Below, in pieces: positions 31,627-40,453 of a DNA stretch of 64,000 nucleotides. Source of the DNA: Porphyromonas levii DSM 23370. Lineage in GTDB: Bacteria; Bacteroidota; Bacteroidia; Bacteroidales; Porphyromonadaceae. The translations under genes were made by a program, and so were the position numbers. The DNA is taken from contig NZ_KB904204.1 in NCBI RefSeq assembly GCF_000379925.1, forward strand, positions 1 to 64,000, in the 5' to 3' direction. The notes under the pieces were generated by a model. That model was not told the origin of the DNA and did no database searches. It saw nothing but the letters and a program-made list of their open reading frames with translations. Every line of letters starts with the position of its first letter. Positions within the stretch are counted from its first letter, which is position 1.

Positions 31627-31635
31627 TAATACCCT

Positions 31636-32889
31636 ATGATATACCTCGGAATACTCATCTGTATCCTGCTCTCTGGCTTCTTTAGTATGTCGGAGATTAG
31701 CTTCGTATCTGCCGACCGCCTGCAAGTGGAGCTCGATAAAAATAGAGGCAATGCACTCTCTCGCATCGCAACACACTTCTATAAGAACGGTGGTCGCTTC
31801 ATCACCACTGCCCTCGTCGGGAATAATATCGTGAATGTGGTCTATGGACTACTCGTAGCCATGTTACTAGAGAATCCGCTGAAGGCTTTCCTACATAGCG
31901 ACTTCCTTGTGGTCTTGATACAAACCATTATCTCTACCGCACTAGTCATCGTATTCTCAGAGTATATACCAAAGGCCATAGGTCAGATGAAACCCAATAT
32001 AACTGTTCGCATCATCACTTTTCCCTTCTTCATCATCTACATCTTACTATTTCCGATTACTCTTCTGGTATCTTGGATAAGTAAACTAATTTTTAAGCTC
32101 TTTGGCGTAAAGAACGAAGACGACACAGTACAACCTCTCTCCAAGATAGACCTAGACTACTTTATTGAGAGTAATGTAACACAAGACAGCAAGTCGGAAG
32201 AGGCTAGAATACTACAAAATGCACTCGAGTTTGCCGACATTAAAGTACGCGACTGCTTGGTGCCACGTAATGAGATAGTTGCAGTAGACTACGATATTCC
32301 GCGTGAAGAACTGACAGAACTATTCGACCGCACAGGCTTCTCCAAACTCCCAGTATACAAAGAAGACATAGATGATATTATCGGTTATATCCACAGTATC
32401 GAAATGTTTCGCCTAGGTAGCGAGGACGACTGGAAAGGTCGCATCCTACCTACTATATTTATCCCTGAGTCTCTTCCTGCCGAGAACGCACTAAAACAAC
32501 TCATGCAAAAGAAACGGAGTGTAGCCATCGTAGTAGATGAGCTAGGAGGTACAGCTGGGATGCTCACCCTTGAGGACATCGTGGAGGAAATCTTTGGAGA
32601 CATTGAAGATGAGCACGACACCAAGCGTATTGCTATGCGCAAAGTAGGTGATAACGAATACATCATATCGGGACGCGCCGAGGTCGACACCCTCAATGAA
32701 GAGTTTGATCTCGAGATTCCTGAAGACGAAGAATATCAGACCCTAGCCGGATTTATCCTACACCATAGTCAGGAGATACCCCATGCAGGAGAAGAATTCA
32801 ATATCCCACCCTTCTTCCAAGTACAAGTAATGAGGGCTACGGGCAATAAGATAACACTAGTAAGACTAAGGAAAATTGAACATATATAG
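31636..32889 (+). CDS. CNNM/CorC-type membrane protein with CBS pair (GldE-like)
   Basis: This 417-residue protein has an N-terminal DUF21/CNNM transmembrane domain (about 1-185, three or four helices, with [16 protein letters not shown]). A CBS pair follows (about 205-325, [43 protein letters not shown]), then a C-terminal CorC/HlyC domain (about 335-415). Relatives act in magnesium or cobalt homeostasis. In gliding Bacteroidetes the relative GldE is needed with GldD. It follows lptC after 9 bp and precedes aspS after 5 bp, so it is part of one transcript. Confidence 0.88.
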   Translation: MIYLGILICILLSGFFSMSEISFVSADRLQVELDKNRGNALSRIATHFYKNGGRFITTALVGNNIVNVVYGLLVAMLLENPLKAFLHSDFLVVLIQTIISTALVIVFSEYIPKAIGQMKPNITVRIITFPFFIIYILLFPITLLVSWISKLIFKLFGVKNEDDTVQPLSKIDLDYFIESNVTQDSKSEEARILQNALEFADIKVRDCLVPRNEIVAVDYDIPREELTELFDRTGFSKLPVYKEDIDDIIGYIHSIEMFRLGSEDDWKGRILPTIFIPESLPAENALKQLMQKKRSVAIVVDELGGTAGMLTLEDIVEEIFGDIEDEHDTKRIAMRKVGDNEYIISGRAEVDTLNEEFDLEIPEDEEYQTLAGFILHHSQEIPHAGEEFNIPPFFQVQVMRATGNKITLVRLRKIEHI

Positions 32890-32894
32890 AGAGT

Positions 32895-34655
32895 ATGTAT
32901 AGGACAACTACTTGTGGCGCACTCCGTGCGTCCAACATTGGAGAAGAGGTAACCCTAGCAGGATGGGTACAGCGCAATCGAAAGATGGGAGGCATGAGCT
33001 TTATCGACCTCCGTGACCGCTATGGCATCACTCAGCTAGTATTCACAGAGGAGCACGATGCAGAGCTAGCAGAGAAAGCTGCGCACCTAGGTCGTGAATA
33101 TGTCATTCAAGTAACGGGTAAGGTAGCTGAGCGCTCAGCGAAAAACGATAAGATTGCTACAGGAGAAATCGAAGTAATCGTGGAGCGCTTGGAGGTACTC
33201 AATTGCTCTCAGACCCCTCCATTTACTATTGAAGACCAATCAGACGGAGGCGATGAACTACGTATGAAGTACCGCTATCTTGATCTCCGTCGCTCCGTTG
33301 TCCGTCGCAACCTCGAACTGCGTCACAAGATGGGTATCGAGATTCGCCAATATCTCGATGGGCTCAATTTCTTGGAGGTGGAGACACCCGTCCTTATTAA
33401 GTCGACCCCTGAGGGTGCACGCGACTTCGTGGTACCTAGCCGCATGAATCCAGGCGAGTTTTATGCTCTACCACAGTCACCACAGACCTTCAAACAGCTA
33501 CTCATGGTAGCAGGATTCGACCGCTACTTCCAGATTGTGAAGTGTTTCCGTGACGAAGACCTTCGTGCCGATCGCCAGCCGGAGTTTACCCAGATCGATT
33601 GTGAGATGTCCTTCGTAGAGCAGGAGGATATCCTCAATACCTTTGAAGGTCTATCAAAACACCTATTCAAGACCATTCTAGGCATTGATCAAACCGAGTC
33701 TTATCCACGTATCTCTTGGCACGACGCTATGAAGTATTACGGTAGCGATAAGCCAGATACCCGCTTCGGGATGCGTTTTGTAGAGCTTATGGATACCCTT
33801 CAGGGGCACGGTTTCTCTGTATTCGATGACGCCAAGTATATCGGCGGAATCTGCGTCAAAGGTGCAGCGGTTTACACCCGCAAACAACTAGACCAACTTA
33901 CAGAGTTTGTGAAGAAACCACAGGTGGGCGCCAAGGGTATGGTCTATGCTCGAGTAGAGGAGAGTGGCAATGTGAAGAGTAGTGTAGATAAGTTCTATAC
34001 CCAAGAGACCCTTCAGCAACTGGCCAAAGTCATGGAAGCTCAGGCAGGTGACCTTATCCTCATCCTCAGTGGCGATGATACCATGAAGACCCGCAAACAA
34101 CTCGGCACTCTACGTCTTCACGTAGCCGAAGAGCAAGGGCTGATGGATCCAAGCAACTTCTCATGCCTATGGGTAGTAGACTTCCCACTTCTAGAGTGGG
34201 ACGAAGAGACACAGCGCTACTACGCTATGCACCACCCATTCACTGCGCCCAAGCCTGAGGATATCGATCTACTCGAGACCAACCCAGGAGCAGTACGCGC
34301 CAATGCCTATGACATGGTCATCAATGGCGTAGAAGTAGGAGGTGGTTCTATCCGTATCCACGATAGCAAGCTACAGAAAAAGATGTTCGAGGTACTTGGA
34401 TTTACCGAAGAGAAGGCAGAAGAGCAGTTTGGCTTCCTCATGAATGCCTTCAAGTTCGGCGCACCACCTCATGGAGGTATCGCTTATGGTTTCGACCGCT
34501 GGGTATCCCTCTTTGCACAGCTCAATAGCATTCGAGATACCATCGCATTCCCTAAGAATAACTCTGGTCGTGATGTAATGATCGATGCCCCTTCTCAGCT
34601 CGATCCTGATCAGCTCGATGAGCTATTCCTCAAGACCATTGCACCAGAAGCATAA
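32895..34655 (+). CDS. aspS: Aspartyl-tRNA synthetase
   Basis: This 586-residue class II synthetase charges tRNA-Asp. It has an OB-fold anticodon-binding domain (about 1-105, [24 protein letters not shown]) and a catalytic core with [14 protein letters not shown] and motif 2 [24 protein letters not shown]. The bacterial GAD insert lies at about 290-410, and motif 3 is GFDRW near the C-terminus. Length is normal for the bacterial type. No Asn/Asp specificity determinants were assessed beyond this. Confidence 0.97.
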   Translation: MYRTTTCGALRASNIGEEVTLAGWVQRNRKMGGMSFIDLRDRYGITQLVFTEEHDAELAEKAAHLGREYVIQVTGKVAERSAKNDKIATGEIEVIVERLEVLNCSQTPPFTIEDQSDGGDELRMKYRYLDLRRSVVRRNLELRHKMGIEIRQYLDGLNFLEVETPVLIKSTPEGARDFVVPSRMNPGEFYALPQSPQTFKQLLMVAGFDRYFQIVKCFRDEDLRADRQPEFTQIDCEMSFVEQEDILNTFEGLSKHLFKTILGIDQTESYPRISWHDAMKYYGSDKPDTRFGMRFVELMDTLQGHGFSVFDDAKYIGGICVKGAAVYTRKQLDQLTEFVKKPQVGAKGMVYARVEESGNVKSSVDKFYTQETLQQLAKVMEAQAGDLILILSGDDTMKTRKQLGTLRLHVAEEQGLMDPSNFSCLWVVDFPLLEWDEETQRYYAMHHPFTAPKPEDIDLLETNPGAVRANAYDMVINGVEVGGGSIRIHDSKLQKKMFEVLGFTEEKAEEQFGFLMNAFKFGAPPHGGIAYGFDRWVSLFAQLNSIRDTIAFPKNNSGRDVMIDAPSQLDPDQLDELFLKTIAPEA

Positions 34656-34736
34656 GCGGTTCAATTAAAAGCCGTTATCGCTACAACAATGTCTGGCTAG
34701 CGCTCTTATTCAATAGAATTAGCCAAAGTATACAAA

Positions 34737-34820
34737 TTTATCTCTAGGAATAAATTTATTTATCTGTACAAATAAATATTTTTATTCCTAGAGATAATTT
34801 TATTTATTCCTAGGAATAAA
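34737..34820. repeat. Four-copy 22-bp palindrome array
   Basis: Four 18-bp palindromes lie at 34737-34754, 34759-34776, 34781-34798 and 34803-34820, with 4-bp spacers and an exact 22-bp period. Cores vary (CTCTAGGA, CTGTACAA, TCCTAGAG, TCCTAGGA) while the TTTAT/ATAAA arms stay. The flank to the right (34821-34856, CCACAACAGGCAC at 34839-34851) matches the flank of the array at the window start. The array sits between aspS and the 3' end of the convergent GNAT gene; no good terminator is seen there, so it may also serve in that role. Confidence 0.9.
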
Positions 34821-34914
34821 TTTCTCCCCTAGCGCTATCCACAACAGGCACTCGCCTAATTATTATTATGGGATATGAATATTTCCACACACACAGATAA
34901 TATGATGAATACTA

Positions 34915-35418
34915 TTAATCCACACCATACACTGATGTATGTATTGCCTTTACGATGGCTTCGGTCGGCTCCATCCCATTCGTCATTAGGCGAAGAGGCA
35001 ATGGCGCATCCCCTACTCTATAAGGAGGCTGCAGGTAGGGCATATCCCAGAGCTTAAAGCCCAACCGCTCATAGAAGCCTATCCGACGGCATGCCATCTC
35101 CTCCTCCGGAAGCTCTACCTCGAAGATAATCTGCCGCTTTCCTAATAGGAAAGACTTCATCACTTCGGCGCCCACCCCATGTCCTCGGCAAGAAGAGTCA
35201 ATCGCAAAGTGCTCTCCATAATACCACTCGCCCAACTCCCAATAGGTAAGTAATCCTACGACTATCCCTTCATCCTCAATCCCCAAGAGGTGATACCTCG
35301 GTTCATCCGAAAGCAATCTAGATATTTCCTCCACCTCTCGACGCTCTTCCCGAGGGAATGCTTCGAGATAAAAACGCTCTACAGGCGCCATAGTCTTCAA
35401 TTCTCTAAGTACAATCAT
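34915..35418 (-). CDS. GNAT family N-acetyltransferase
   Basis: This 167-residue single-domain acetyltransferase has the GNAT core: strand pair LLGIEDEGIVVGLLTYWE, the beta4 segment GEHFAIDSSCRGHGVGAEVMKSF with the pyrophosphate-binding R-G-x-G-x-A/G motif, and the late motif GFYERLGFKLW. It would transfer acetyl from acetyl-CoA to an unknown amine. A TAGATTTG -7 box (complement 35423-35430) lies only a few bases before the ATG, so the transcript may be nearly leaderless, or translation may begin at the internal Met10. It stands alone between a palindrome array and the nth terminator. Confidence 0.88.
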   Translation of the reverse strand: MIVLRELKTMAPVERFYLEAFPREERREVEEISRLLSDEPRYHLLGIEDEGIVVGLLTYWELGEWYYGEHFAIDSSCRGHGVGAEVMKSFLLGKRQIIFEVELPEEEMACRRIGFYERLGFKLWDMPYLQPPYRVGDAPLPLRLMTNGMEPTEAIVKAIHTSVYGVD

Positions 35419-35460
35419 GTAACAAATCTACCAAATTTCCTCTTCTTCTTTTCGCTACTA

Positions 35461-35492
35461 AAAAAAGGGACTGCCACCTCTGCGACAGTCCC
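35461..35492 (-). terminator. Terminator after nth
   Basis: The stem GGGACTG (35467-35473)/CAGTCCC (35486-35492) is followed on the minus strand by six U. It lies 28 bp after the nth stop. Confidence 0.85.
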
Positions 35493-35520
35493 TATATCTA
35501 TACAATATTCTTCTAGCAAC

Positions 35521-36180
35521 CTACTTCTCAGGCAGAATAATACCTTTCTTGGCGTAATACCTACAGAAGGGAGCTAGCCCGCAGTTAGCACACTTAGGGC
35601 TACGTGCTAGGCAAGTGTACCGACCATGTAAGATGAGCCAATGATGCGATATTGCTCTCTGTGCCTCGGGGATATGCTTCACGAGTTGCTCCTCCACCTT
35701 AAGTGGTGTATTGGCGGTCTGTGGGGCTAGCCCTAAACGGCGAGCGACACGGTAGACATGTGTATCCACAGCTATACGGGGTTGATCGTAGAGTACGCTA
35801 AGGACTACGTTGGCAGTCTTACGTCCTACCCCAGGTAGCTTCACAAGCTCCTTAGGGTCTTGGGGAATCACTCCACCAAACTCCTCTGAGAGCATACGCG
35901 ACAATCCTTCGAGATGCTTAGCTTTGCTATTGGGGTAAGAGCAGCTGCGCACATACTCAAATAGCTCCTCAGCCGTAGCATGTGACATAGCTTCGGCAGT
36001 AGGGTATGCTTCAAAAAGAGCCGGAGTAATCATGTTCACCCTCTTATCGGTGCACTGAGCAGAGAGTACTACCGCTACCAAAAGTTGGAAGGGGCTTTGG
36101 TAGTCTAGTTCGGTCTCCGCTACTGGCACATGCTCCGCAAACCAGTCGAGAACAGCCTGATATCGCTCAGCAAGTTTCAT
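35521..36180 (-). CDS. nth: Endonuclease III (DNA glycosylase/AP lyase)
   Basis: This 219-residue base-excision enzyme removes oxidised pyrimidines. The helix-hairpin-helix motif LVKLPGVGRKTANVVLS contains the catalytic Lys, the catalytic Asp is in AVDTHVYRVARRLG, and the C-terminal 4Fe-4S loop CLARSPKCANCGLAPFC has the standard C-x6-C-x2-C-x5-C spacing. Its ATG overlaps the pheS stop by 4 bp, so it is translated from the pheS transcript. Confidence 0.96.
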   Translation of the reverse strand: MKLAERYQAVLDWFAEHVPVAETELDYQSPFQLLVAVVLSAQCTDKRVNMITPALFEAYPTAEAMSHATAEELFEYVRSCSYPNSKAKHLEGLSRMLSEEFGGVIPQDPKELVKLPGVGRKTANVVLSVLYDQPRIAVDTHVYRVARRLGLAPQTANTPLKVEEQLVKHIPEAQRAISHHWLILHGRYTCLARSPKCANCGLAPFCRYYAKKGIILPEK

Positions 36181-37211
36181 CGTGCGCCCTCGAACTGCTC
36201 TAGGAAGCGGAGGTCATTTTCGGAGAAGAGCCGAAGGTCACTCACGCTATACTTCAGGTTGGCAATACGCTCTACACCCATACCTAGGGCATAGCCAGCG
36301 TACTTGGTACTATCGATACCACAAGCCTCAAGCACAGCGCTATCCACCATACCACAACCAAGGATTTCCACCCAGCCAGTGTGCTTACAAAGGTTACACC
36401 CTGCACCGCCACAGATGTTACAAGAAATATCCATCTCGGCACTAGGCTCAGTAAATGGGAAGTAACTAGGACGTAGGCGAATCTTGGTATGCTCACCGAA
36501 CATCTCCCTAGAGAAGTGCATCAATACCTGACGGAGGTCTGCGAAGCTCACCTTCTCTTTTTCTGCAATATAGAGGGCTTCTACCTGATGGAAGAAGCAG
36601 TGTGCACGTGCCGATACCGCCTCATTGCGGTATACACGTCCTGGGCAGATGATACGGATAGGGGGCTGCGTACTAGTCATCACTCTAGTCTGTACCGATG
36701 ACGTATGTGTACGGAGCAGTACCTCGGGATGGTGGGATACGAAGAATGTGTCCTGCATATCGCGTGCGGGGTGATCCTCTGCGAAATTAAGGCTCTCAAA
36801 TACATGCCAATCATCCTCTATCTCTGGTCCCTCAGCTACATTGAAGCCTAGACGACTAAAGATATCGATAATCTCCTCCCTCACGAGGCTAAGCGGATGA
36901 CGTGTGCCTAGAGGCAGTGGATACGCTGTACGCGATAGGTCTAGCCCTTGAAGCTCCTCTGAGTGCCTTTCTGCAGCTAGGTTTTGCTTAAACTCCTCTA
37001 TCCTATTAGTAACATCCGTCTTTAGCTCATTGATGAGCATACCTACCTCACGCTTCTCCTCGGCTGGCACATTCTTGAAGTCTGCCATCAGCTGATTGAG
37101 GAGCCCCTTTTTACTTAGGTACTTTAGTCTCAAAGCCTCTAGCTCCTCTTCATTATGGGGAGCGACTAGAGCTTTAACCTCTTGGGAGAGTAATTGAATC
37201 TTCTCTTTCAT
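36177..37211 (-). CDS. pheS: Phenylalanyl-tRNA synthetase alpha chain
   Basis: This 344-residue catalytic subunit charges tRNA-Phe. An N-terminal coiled coil (about 1-85) precedes the class II core: HPLSLVREEI, DTFFVSHHPEVLLRTHTSS, motif 2 ICPGRVYRNEAVSARAHCFFHQVE, and motif 3 GYALGMGVERIANLKY. An extra CNICGGAGCNLCK segment before EILGCGMVD looks like a small zinc-binding insert, a form I know from other Bacteroidetes PheS. The beta subunit gene is not in this window. Genes nth (downstream) and the flippase-like gene (upstream) share the transcript. Confidence 0.96.
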   Translation of the reverse strand: MKEKIQLLSQEVKALVAPHNEEELEALRLKYLSKKGLLNQLMADFKNVPAEEKREVGMLINELKTDVTNRIEEFKQNLAAERHSEELQGLDLSRTAYPLPLGTRHPLSLVREEIIDIFSRLGFNVAEGPEIEDDWHVFESLNFAEDHPARDMQDTFFVSHHPEVLLRTHTSSVQTRVMTSTQPPIRIICPGRVYRNEAVSARAHCFFHQVEALYIAEKEKVSFADLRQVLMHFSREMFGEHTKIRLRPSYFPFTEPSAEMDISCNICGGAGCNLCKHTGWVEILGCGMVDSAVLEACGIDSTKYAGYALGMGVERIANLKYSVSDLRLFSENDLRFLEQFEGAR

Positions 37212-37216
37212 ATCTC

Positions 37217-38209
37217 TTATTTGTTATCTATTTTCGTATGTCGATTAACTAGCGGGAGCAAGCCTAGTGCTATCAGCCCCACCATATTAGTCCAGATAAA
37301 TACTTGGAAGGTATGCACAATAAGTGCAAAGTTCTGAGCATTGGAGGTCTCTACCCCAAATGCCATTAGGGAATATATCACCATAAAGTGCCAAGCTCCC
37401 ATACCGCCTTGGACAGGAGCGACAATAGCCACACTCCCCATTACAAAGGAGAGAAGCCCTACGGCTGGTCCTAGATCCGATGTGAAGCTAAAGGCATAAA
37501 AGGTGATATAAAACTGCAGGAAGTAGCTTGCCCATATCCCCACCGTGTAGAGGTGGAATAGCCACTTCTTATCCATCGTCCGTATAGTACGAAGCCCCTC
37601 TCTCACATTTCGGAAACTATGCATTGTCCTTTCGCTCTTCCGAACCCAATGCATTGCCACAAGCACTAATACAATAAGGAGAAGTAGCACTATATAGAGC
37701 CAAGGAGAGCGCATGACCCCTTGGAGCTTGAGGAGTGCATCGGGGTTGTTTTCAAAGAAACTAGTAAAGAAAGGGGTATTGAGCAACAGCCCTAACAAAA
37801 TCAGGACAGAGACAGCCACGACATCGTAGATACGATCAATGAAGAGGGTACCTACTAGCTTGGATATACTGATGCCCGAATAGTGCGACATAGCACCCAC
37901 ACGCCACACCTCGCCCAGACGGGGTAGAGCCATATTGACTACATAATTTCCGTGCGTAGTAAGTAGAGAATTTACTGCACGGACATTAGGGTCGAGACGT
38001 TTATTGAGCAAGTGCCACCTAAAACCCCTAAATGTATTCCCTAGGGTACCAAATAGGGATGCGAAGATGATGATACCAAAGTTGGCATCACCACGAAGCG
38101 TCTCTAATAGAGTCTCCACATCCATATTGCGGTACAGCAGCCACAGGATTAATACTCCGAAGGCCAACGGCACCAGCACCTTTAGTGTAGTCTTAAGTCC
38201 CTTATTCAT
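37217..38209 (-). CDS. Lysylphosphatidylglycerol synthase/flippase-type membrane protein
   Basis: About 330 residues with seven to eight transmembrane helices. Sequence such as GNTFRGFRWHLLNK, YVVNMALPRLGEVWRVGAMSHYSGIS and GGMGAWHFMVIYSLMAFGV places it in the UPF0104/AglD/MprF-N-terminal family, which moves or modifies lipids. No soluble aminoacyl-transferase domain is present, so lipid flipping is more likely than lysine transfer. I chose ATG 38209 (MNKGLKTTLKVL); the longer frame runs through the divergent promoter and into the start of ksgA on the other strand. It is first in the transcript with pheS and nth. Confidence 0.85.
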   Translation of the reverse strand: MNKGLKTTLKVLVPLAFGVLILWLLYRNMDVETLLETLRGDANFGIIIFASLFGTLGNTFRGFRWHLLNKRLDPNVRAVNSLLTTHGNYVVNMALPRLGEVWRVGAMSHYSGISISKLVGTLFIDRIYDVVAVSVLILLGLLLNTPFFTSFFENNPDALLKLQGVMRSPWLYIVLLLLIVLVLVAMHWVRKSERTMHSFRNVREGLRTIRTMDKKWLFHLYTVGIWASYFLQFYITFYAFSFTSDLGPAVGLLSFVMGSVAIVAPVQGGMGAWHFMVIYSLMAFGVETSNAQNFALIVHTFQVFIWTNMVGLIALGLLPLVNRHTKIDNK

Positions 38210-38240
38210 TGTCTCATCGCCACCCCTCATCACTTTTTTG

Positions 38241-38280
38241 TATCTTTGCATAGCAACGCGAGGATGGTTTCGCAAAATTA
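38241..38280. promoter_or_regulatory. Overlapping divergent promoters (ksgA and flippase-pheS-nth)
   Basis: The plus strand has TATCTTTG at 38241-38248, serving ksgA. The minus strand has TAATTTTG (complement 38273-38280), serving the flippase-like gene. Predicted start points (about 38254 and 38267) make the two transcripts overlap at their 5' ends, so the promoters should compete for polymerase. Confidence 0.55.
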
Positions 38281-38312
38281 CCATTTCTTCGGCAATATTT
38301 AGAATAAAAGAG

Positions 38313-39092
38313 ATGCAAAAGGTACGAGCAAAGAAAGCACTGGGGCAACACTTCCTCCGCAATCAAGATATTGCAGAGCGGATTGCCGACACCCTTGTAA
38401 AGCACAAGTTACCCATTCTCGAAGTAGGACCAGGCATGGGGGTGCTGACTCAGTACCTAATCCCTAAGTATCAAGAGACGAAAGTGGTGGAGATAGATAC
38501 TGAATCAATCAGCTACCTAAGAGTCGCTTTCCCATCACTAATTCCTAATATTATAGAGGCAGACTTCCTCTCCCTACCCCTCGATCGAGTATTTAATGGG
38601 CAACCATTTGTCTTGATTGGCAATTACCCCTACAACATCAGTAGCCAGATATTTTTCCACATGCTAGAGTATAGGGAGCTAATTCCGGCAGCATCGGGGA
38701 TGCTCCAGAAAGAGGTTGCGCAGAGATTGGCGAGCGGTCCTGGGTCGAAAGACTACGGCATCCTCAGTGTGCTCCTCCAAGCATGGTATGATATTGAGTA
38801 TCTATTTAGTGTGGCACCAGGGAACTTCGACCCACCACCAAAAGTGCAGAGTGGTGTGATACGAATGGTACGTAATAACCGTAAGGAACTAGGGTGCGAT
38901 GAACAGCTCTTCAAGAATGTGGTGAAGACGACTTTCAACCGCCGACGTAAGATGCTGCGCAATTCGCTCCAGCCACTATTAGGAGAGCGCCATCTACCAG
39001 AGGGGTATCCGCTTCTCCAAAAGCGACCCGAACAACTAGGGGTAGATGACTTCATTGCCCTTACCAACGATATAGCAGAAGTACTCCGATGA
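38313..39092 (+). CDS. ksgA: 16S rRNA dimethyladenosine transferase KsgA
   Basis: About 259 residues. It dimethylates the two adjacent adenines in helix 45 of 16S rRNA using SAM. The N-terminus KKALGQHFLRNQDIAERI and SAM-binding region ILEVGPGMGVLTQYL are followed by catalytic motif IGNYPYNISSQI and the C-terminal helical domain with FNRRRKMLRNSL. ATG 38313 (MQKVRAKKALGQHF) gives the standard start; the longer frame reads through the promoter region. It overlaps mgtE by 4 bp. Confidence 0.96.
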   Translation: MQKVRAKKALGQHFLRNQDIAERIADTLVKHKLPILEVGPGMGVLTQYLIPKYQETKVVEIDTESISYLRVAFPSLIPNIIEADFLSLPLDRVFNGQPFVLIGNYPYNISSQIFFHMLEYRELIPAASGMLQKEVAQRLASGPGSKDYGILSVLLQAWYDIEYLFSVAPGNFDPPPKVQSGVIRMVRNNRKELGCDEQLFKNVVKTTFNRRRKMLRNSLQPLLGERHLPEGYPLLQKRPEQLGVDDFIALTNDIAEVLR

Positions 39093-40447
39093 TAGAGATG
39101 AGTAATGAGGAGGCAAAGTATATTACGAGCCTCATAGAAGAACGGAAGGAAGAGGAGCTAAAGTCATTAGTTGAGCAGCTCTATCCAGCCGACATTGCCG
39201 AGCTATTGGAGGAGCTCCCAGCAGAGGAGACCCTCTTCTTCTACCGCCTGCTCCCAGGTACGGTAGCAGCCGATGTGCTGATGGAGATGGATGAGGTGGA
39301 GCGTAAGGAAGTCCTCGACCTACTCACGGACGAAGAGATTGCCGACACGTTCTTGACCCACATGGATTCGGACGACGCTGCCGACCTACTCCAAGAGCTT
39401 GACGAAGACAAACAGGATGCTATCCTCGCCCACGTAGAGGATATTGAACAGGCGGGAGAGATCATAGACCTTCTAAAGTACGGGGAGGATACCGCAGGAG
39501 GTATCATGCGGAAGGAGATGATGGTCGTCAACGAGAACTGGTCTATGCCCCGCTGTATGGAGGAGCTCCGTATACAGGCGGCAGAGATGGAGGATGTCTA
39601 CTACATCTATGTGATTGACGATGAGGAGCGACTTCAAGGTATTCTGCCTATTAAGAAGGTACTGACCAGCCCCAATGTGTCCAAGATAAAGCACGTAATA
39701 CTACGCGACCCTATCGTTGTTCATGAGAATGACACTGCAGAGGAGGTGGTACGCACCTTTGAGCGCTACGACCTAGTTGCCATACCGGTGGTAGATAGTA
39801 TTGGACGACTAGTTGGTGTTATTACTGTGGACGACGTAGTGGATCAGATGCGTGAGCTGCATGAGAAGGACTACCAGTTGGCATCTGGTCTTTCCTCCGA
39901 TATTGAGAGCTCCGATACTGTTGTAAGACAGATAGGGGCGCGGCTCCCTTGGCTACTACTTGGAATGGTAGGAGGAATGCTCAATAGTGTTATCCTCGGA
40001 GGGTACGACAATGTATTTGCTGCTGTGCCAGCTATCTCGCTATTTATCCCTTTGATGGGTGGAACAGGAGGAAACGTAGGGATGCAATCGTCAGCAATCA
40101 TCGTACAAGACCTCGCCACGGGTTCTATCAAGCCTGGAAAGGTAGGGTCACTCCTACTTAAGGAACTTGCAATAGCGCTGATGAATGGTGGTATCCTTAG
40201 CTTGGTTCTCTTCATATACAATTACTTCTACCTCAAGGATATCGTTGTGATGTCCTCGGTCTCTATCAGTATTTTCACAGTAGTACTCTTCGCTAGCTTA
40301 TCGGGAACCATTGTTCCGCTTACCTTGGAGCGCCTCAAGATGGATCCGGCTCGAGCTACAGGTCCTTTCATCACCATTATGAACGACCTTATAGGTATGT
40401 TCATATACATGAACGTTACCAACTTCCTATTCAATTACTTCAACTAA
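39089..40447 (+). CDS. mgtE: Magnesium transporter MgtE
   Basis: This 452-residue inner-membrane channel admits Mg2+. The acidic N-terminal domain of helical repeats (about 5-130) and a CBS pair (about 135-260) sense cytosolic Mg2+. Five transmembrane helices follow (about 290-450), with the pore-region motif PLMGGTGGNVGMQSSAI. It is translationally coupled to ksgA (ATGA overlap), so there is no room for a leader riboswitch of its own. Confidence 0.95.
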   Translation: MIEMSNEEAKYITSLIEERKEEELKSLVEQLYPADIAELLEELPAEETLFFYRLLPGTVAADVLMEMDEVERKEVLDLLTDEEIADTFLTHMDSDDAADLLQELDEDKQDAILAHVEDIEQAGEIIDLLKYGEDTAGGIMRKEMMVVNENWSMPRCMEELRIQAAEMEDVYYIYVIDDEERLQGILPIKKVLTSPNVSKIKHVILRDPIVVHENDTAEEVVRTFERYDLVAIPVVDSIGRLVGVITVDDVVDQMRELHEKDYQLASGLSSDIESSDTVVRQIGARLPWLLLGMVGGMLNSVILGGYDNVFAAVPAISLFIPLMGGTGGNVGMQSSAIIVQDLATGSIKPGKVGSLLLKELAIALMNGGILSLVLFIYNYFYLKDIVVMSSVSISIFTVVLFASLSGTIVPLTLERLKMDPARATGPFITIMNDLIGMFIYMNVTNFLFNYFN

Positions 40448-40453
40448 ATTAGG

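Noticed and set aside
38004-38312. Long N-terminal extension of KsgA
   Set aside because: The extension reads through the divergent promoters and antisense to the flippase-like gene; the KsgA family N-terminus starts at the ATG at 38313.
39060-39092. Magnesium riboswitch upstream of mgtE
   Set aside because: mgtE overlaps ksgA by 4 bp, leaving no leader of its own, and no M-box-like structure is visible in the ksgA leader.
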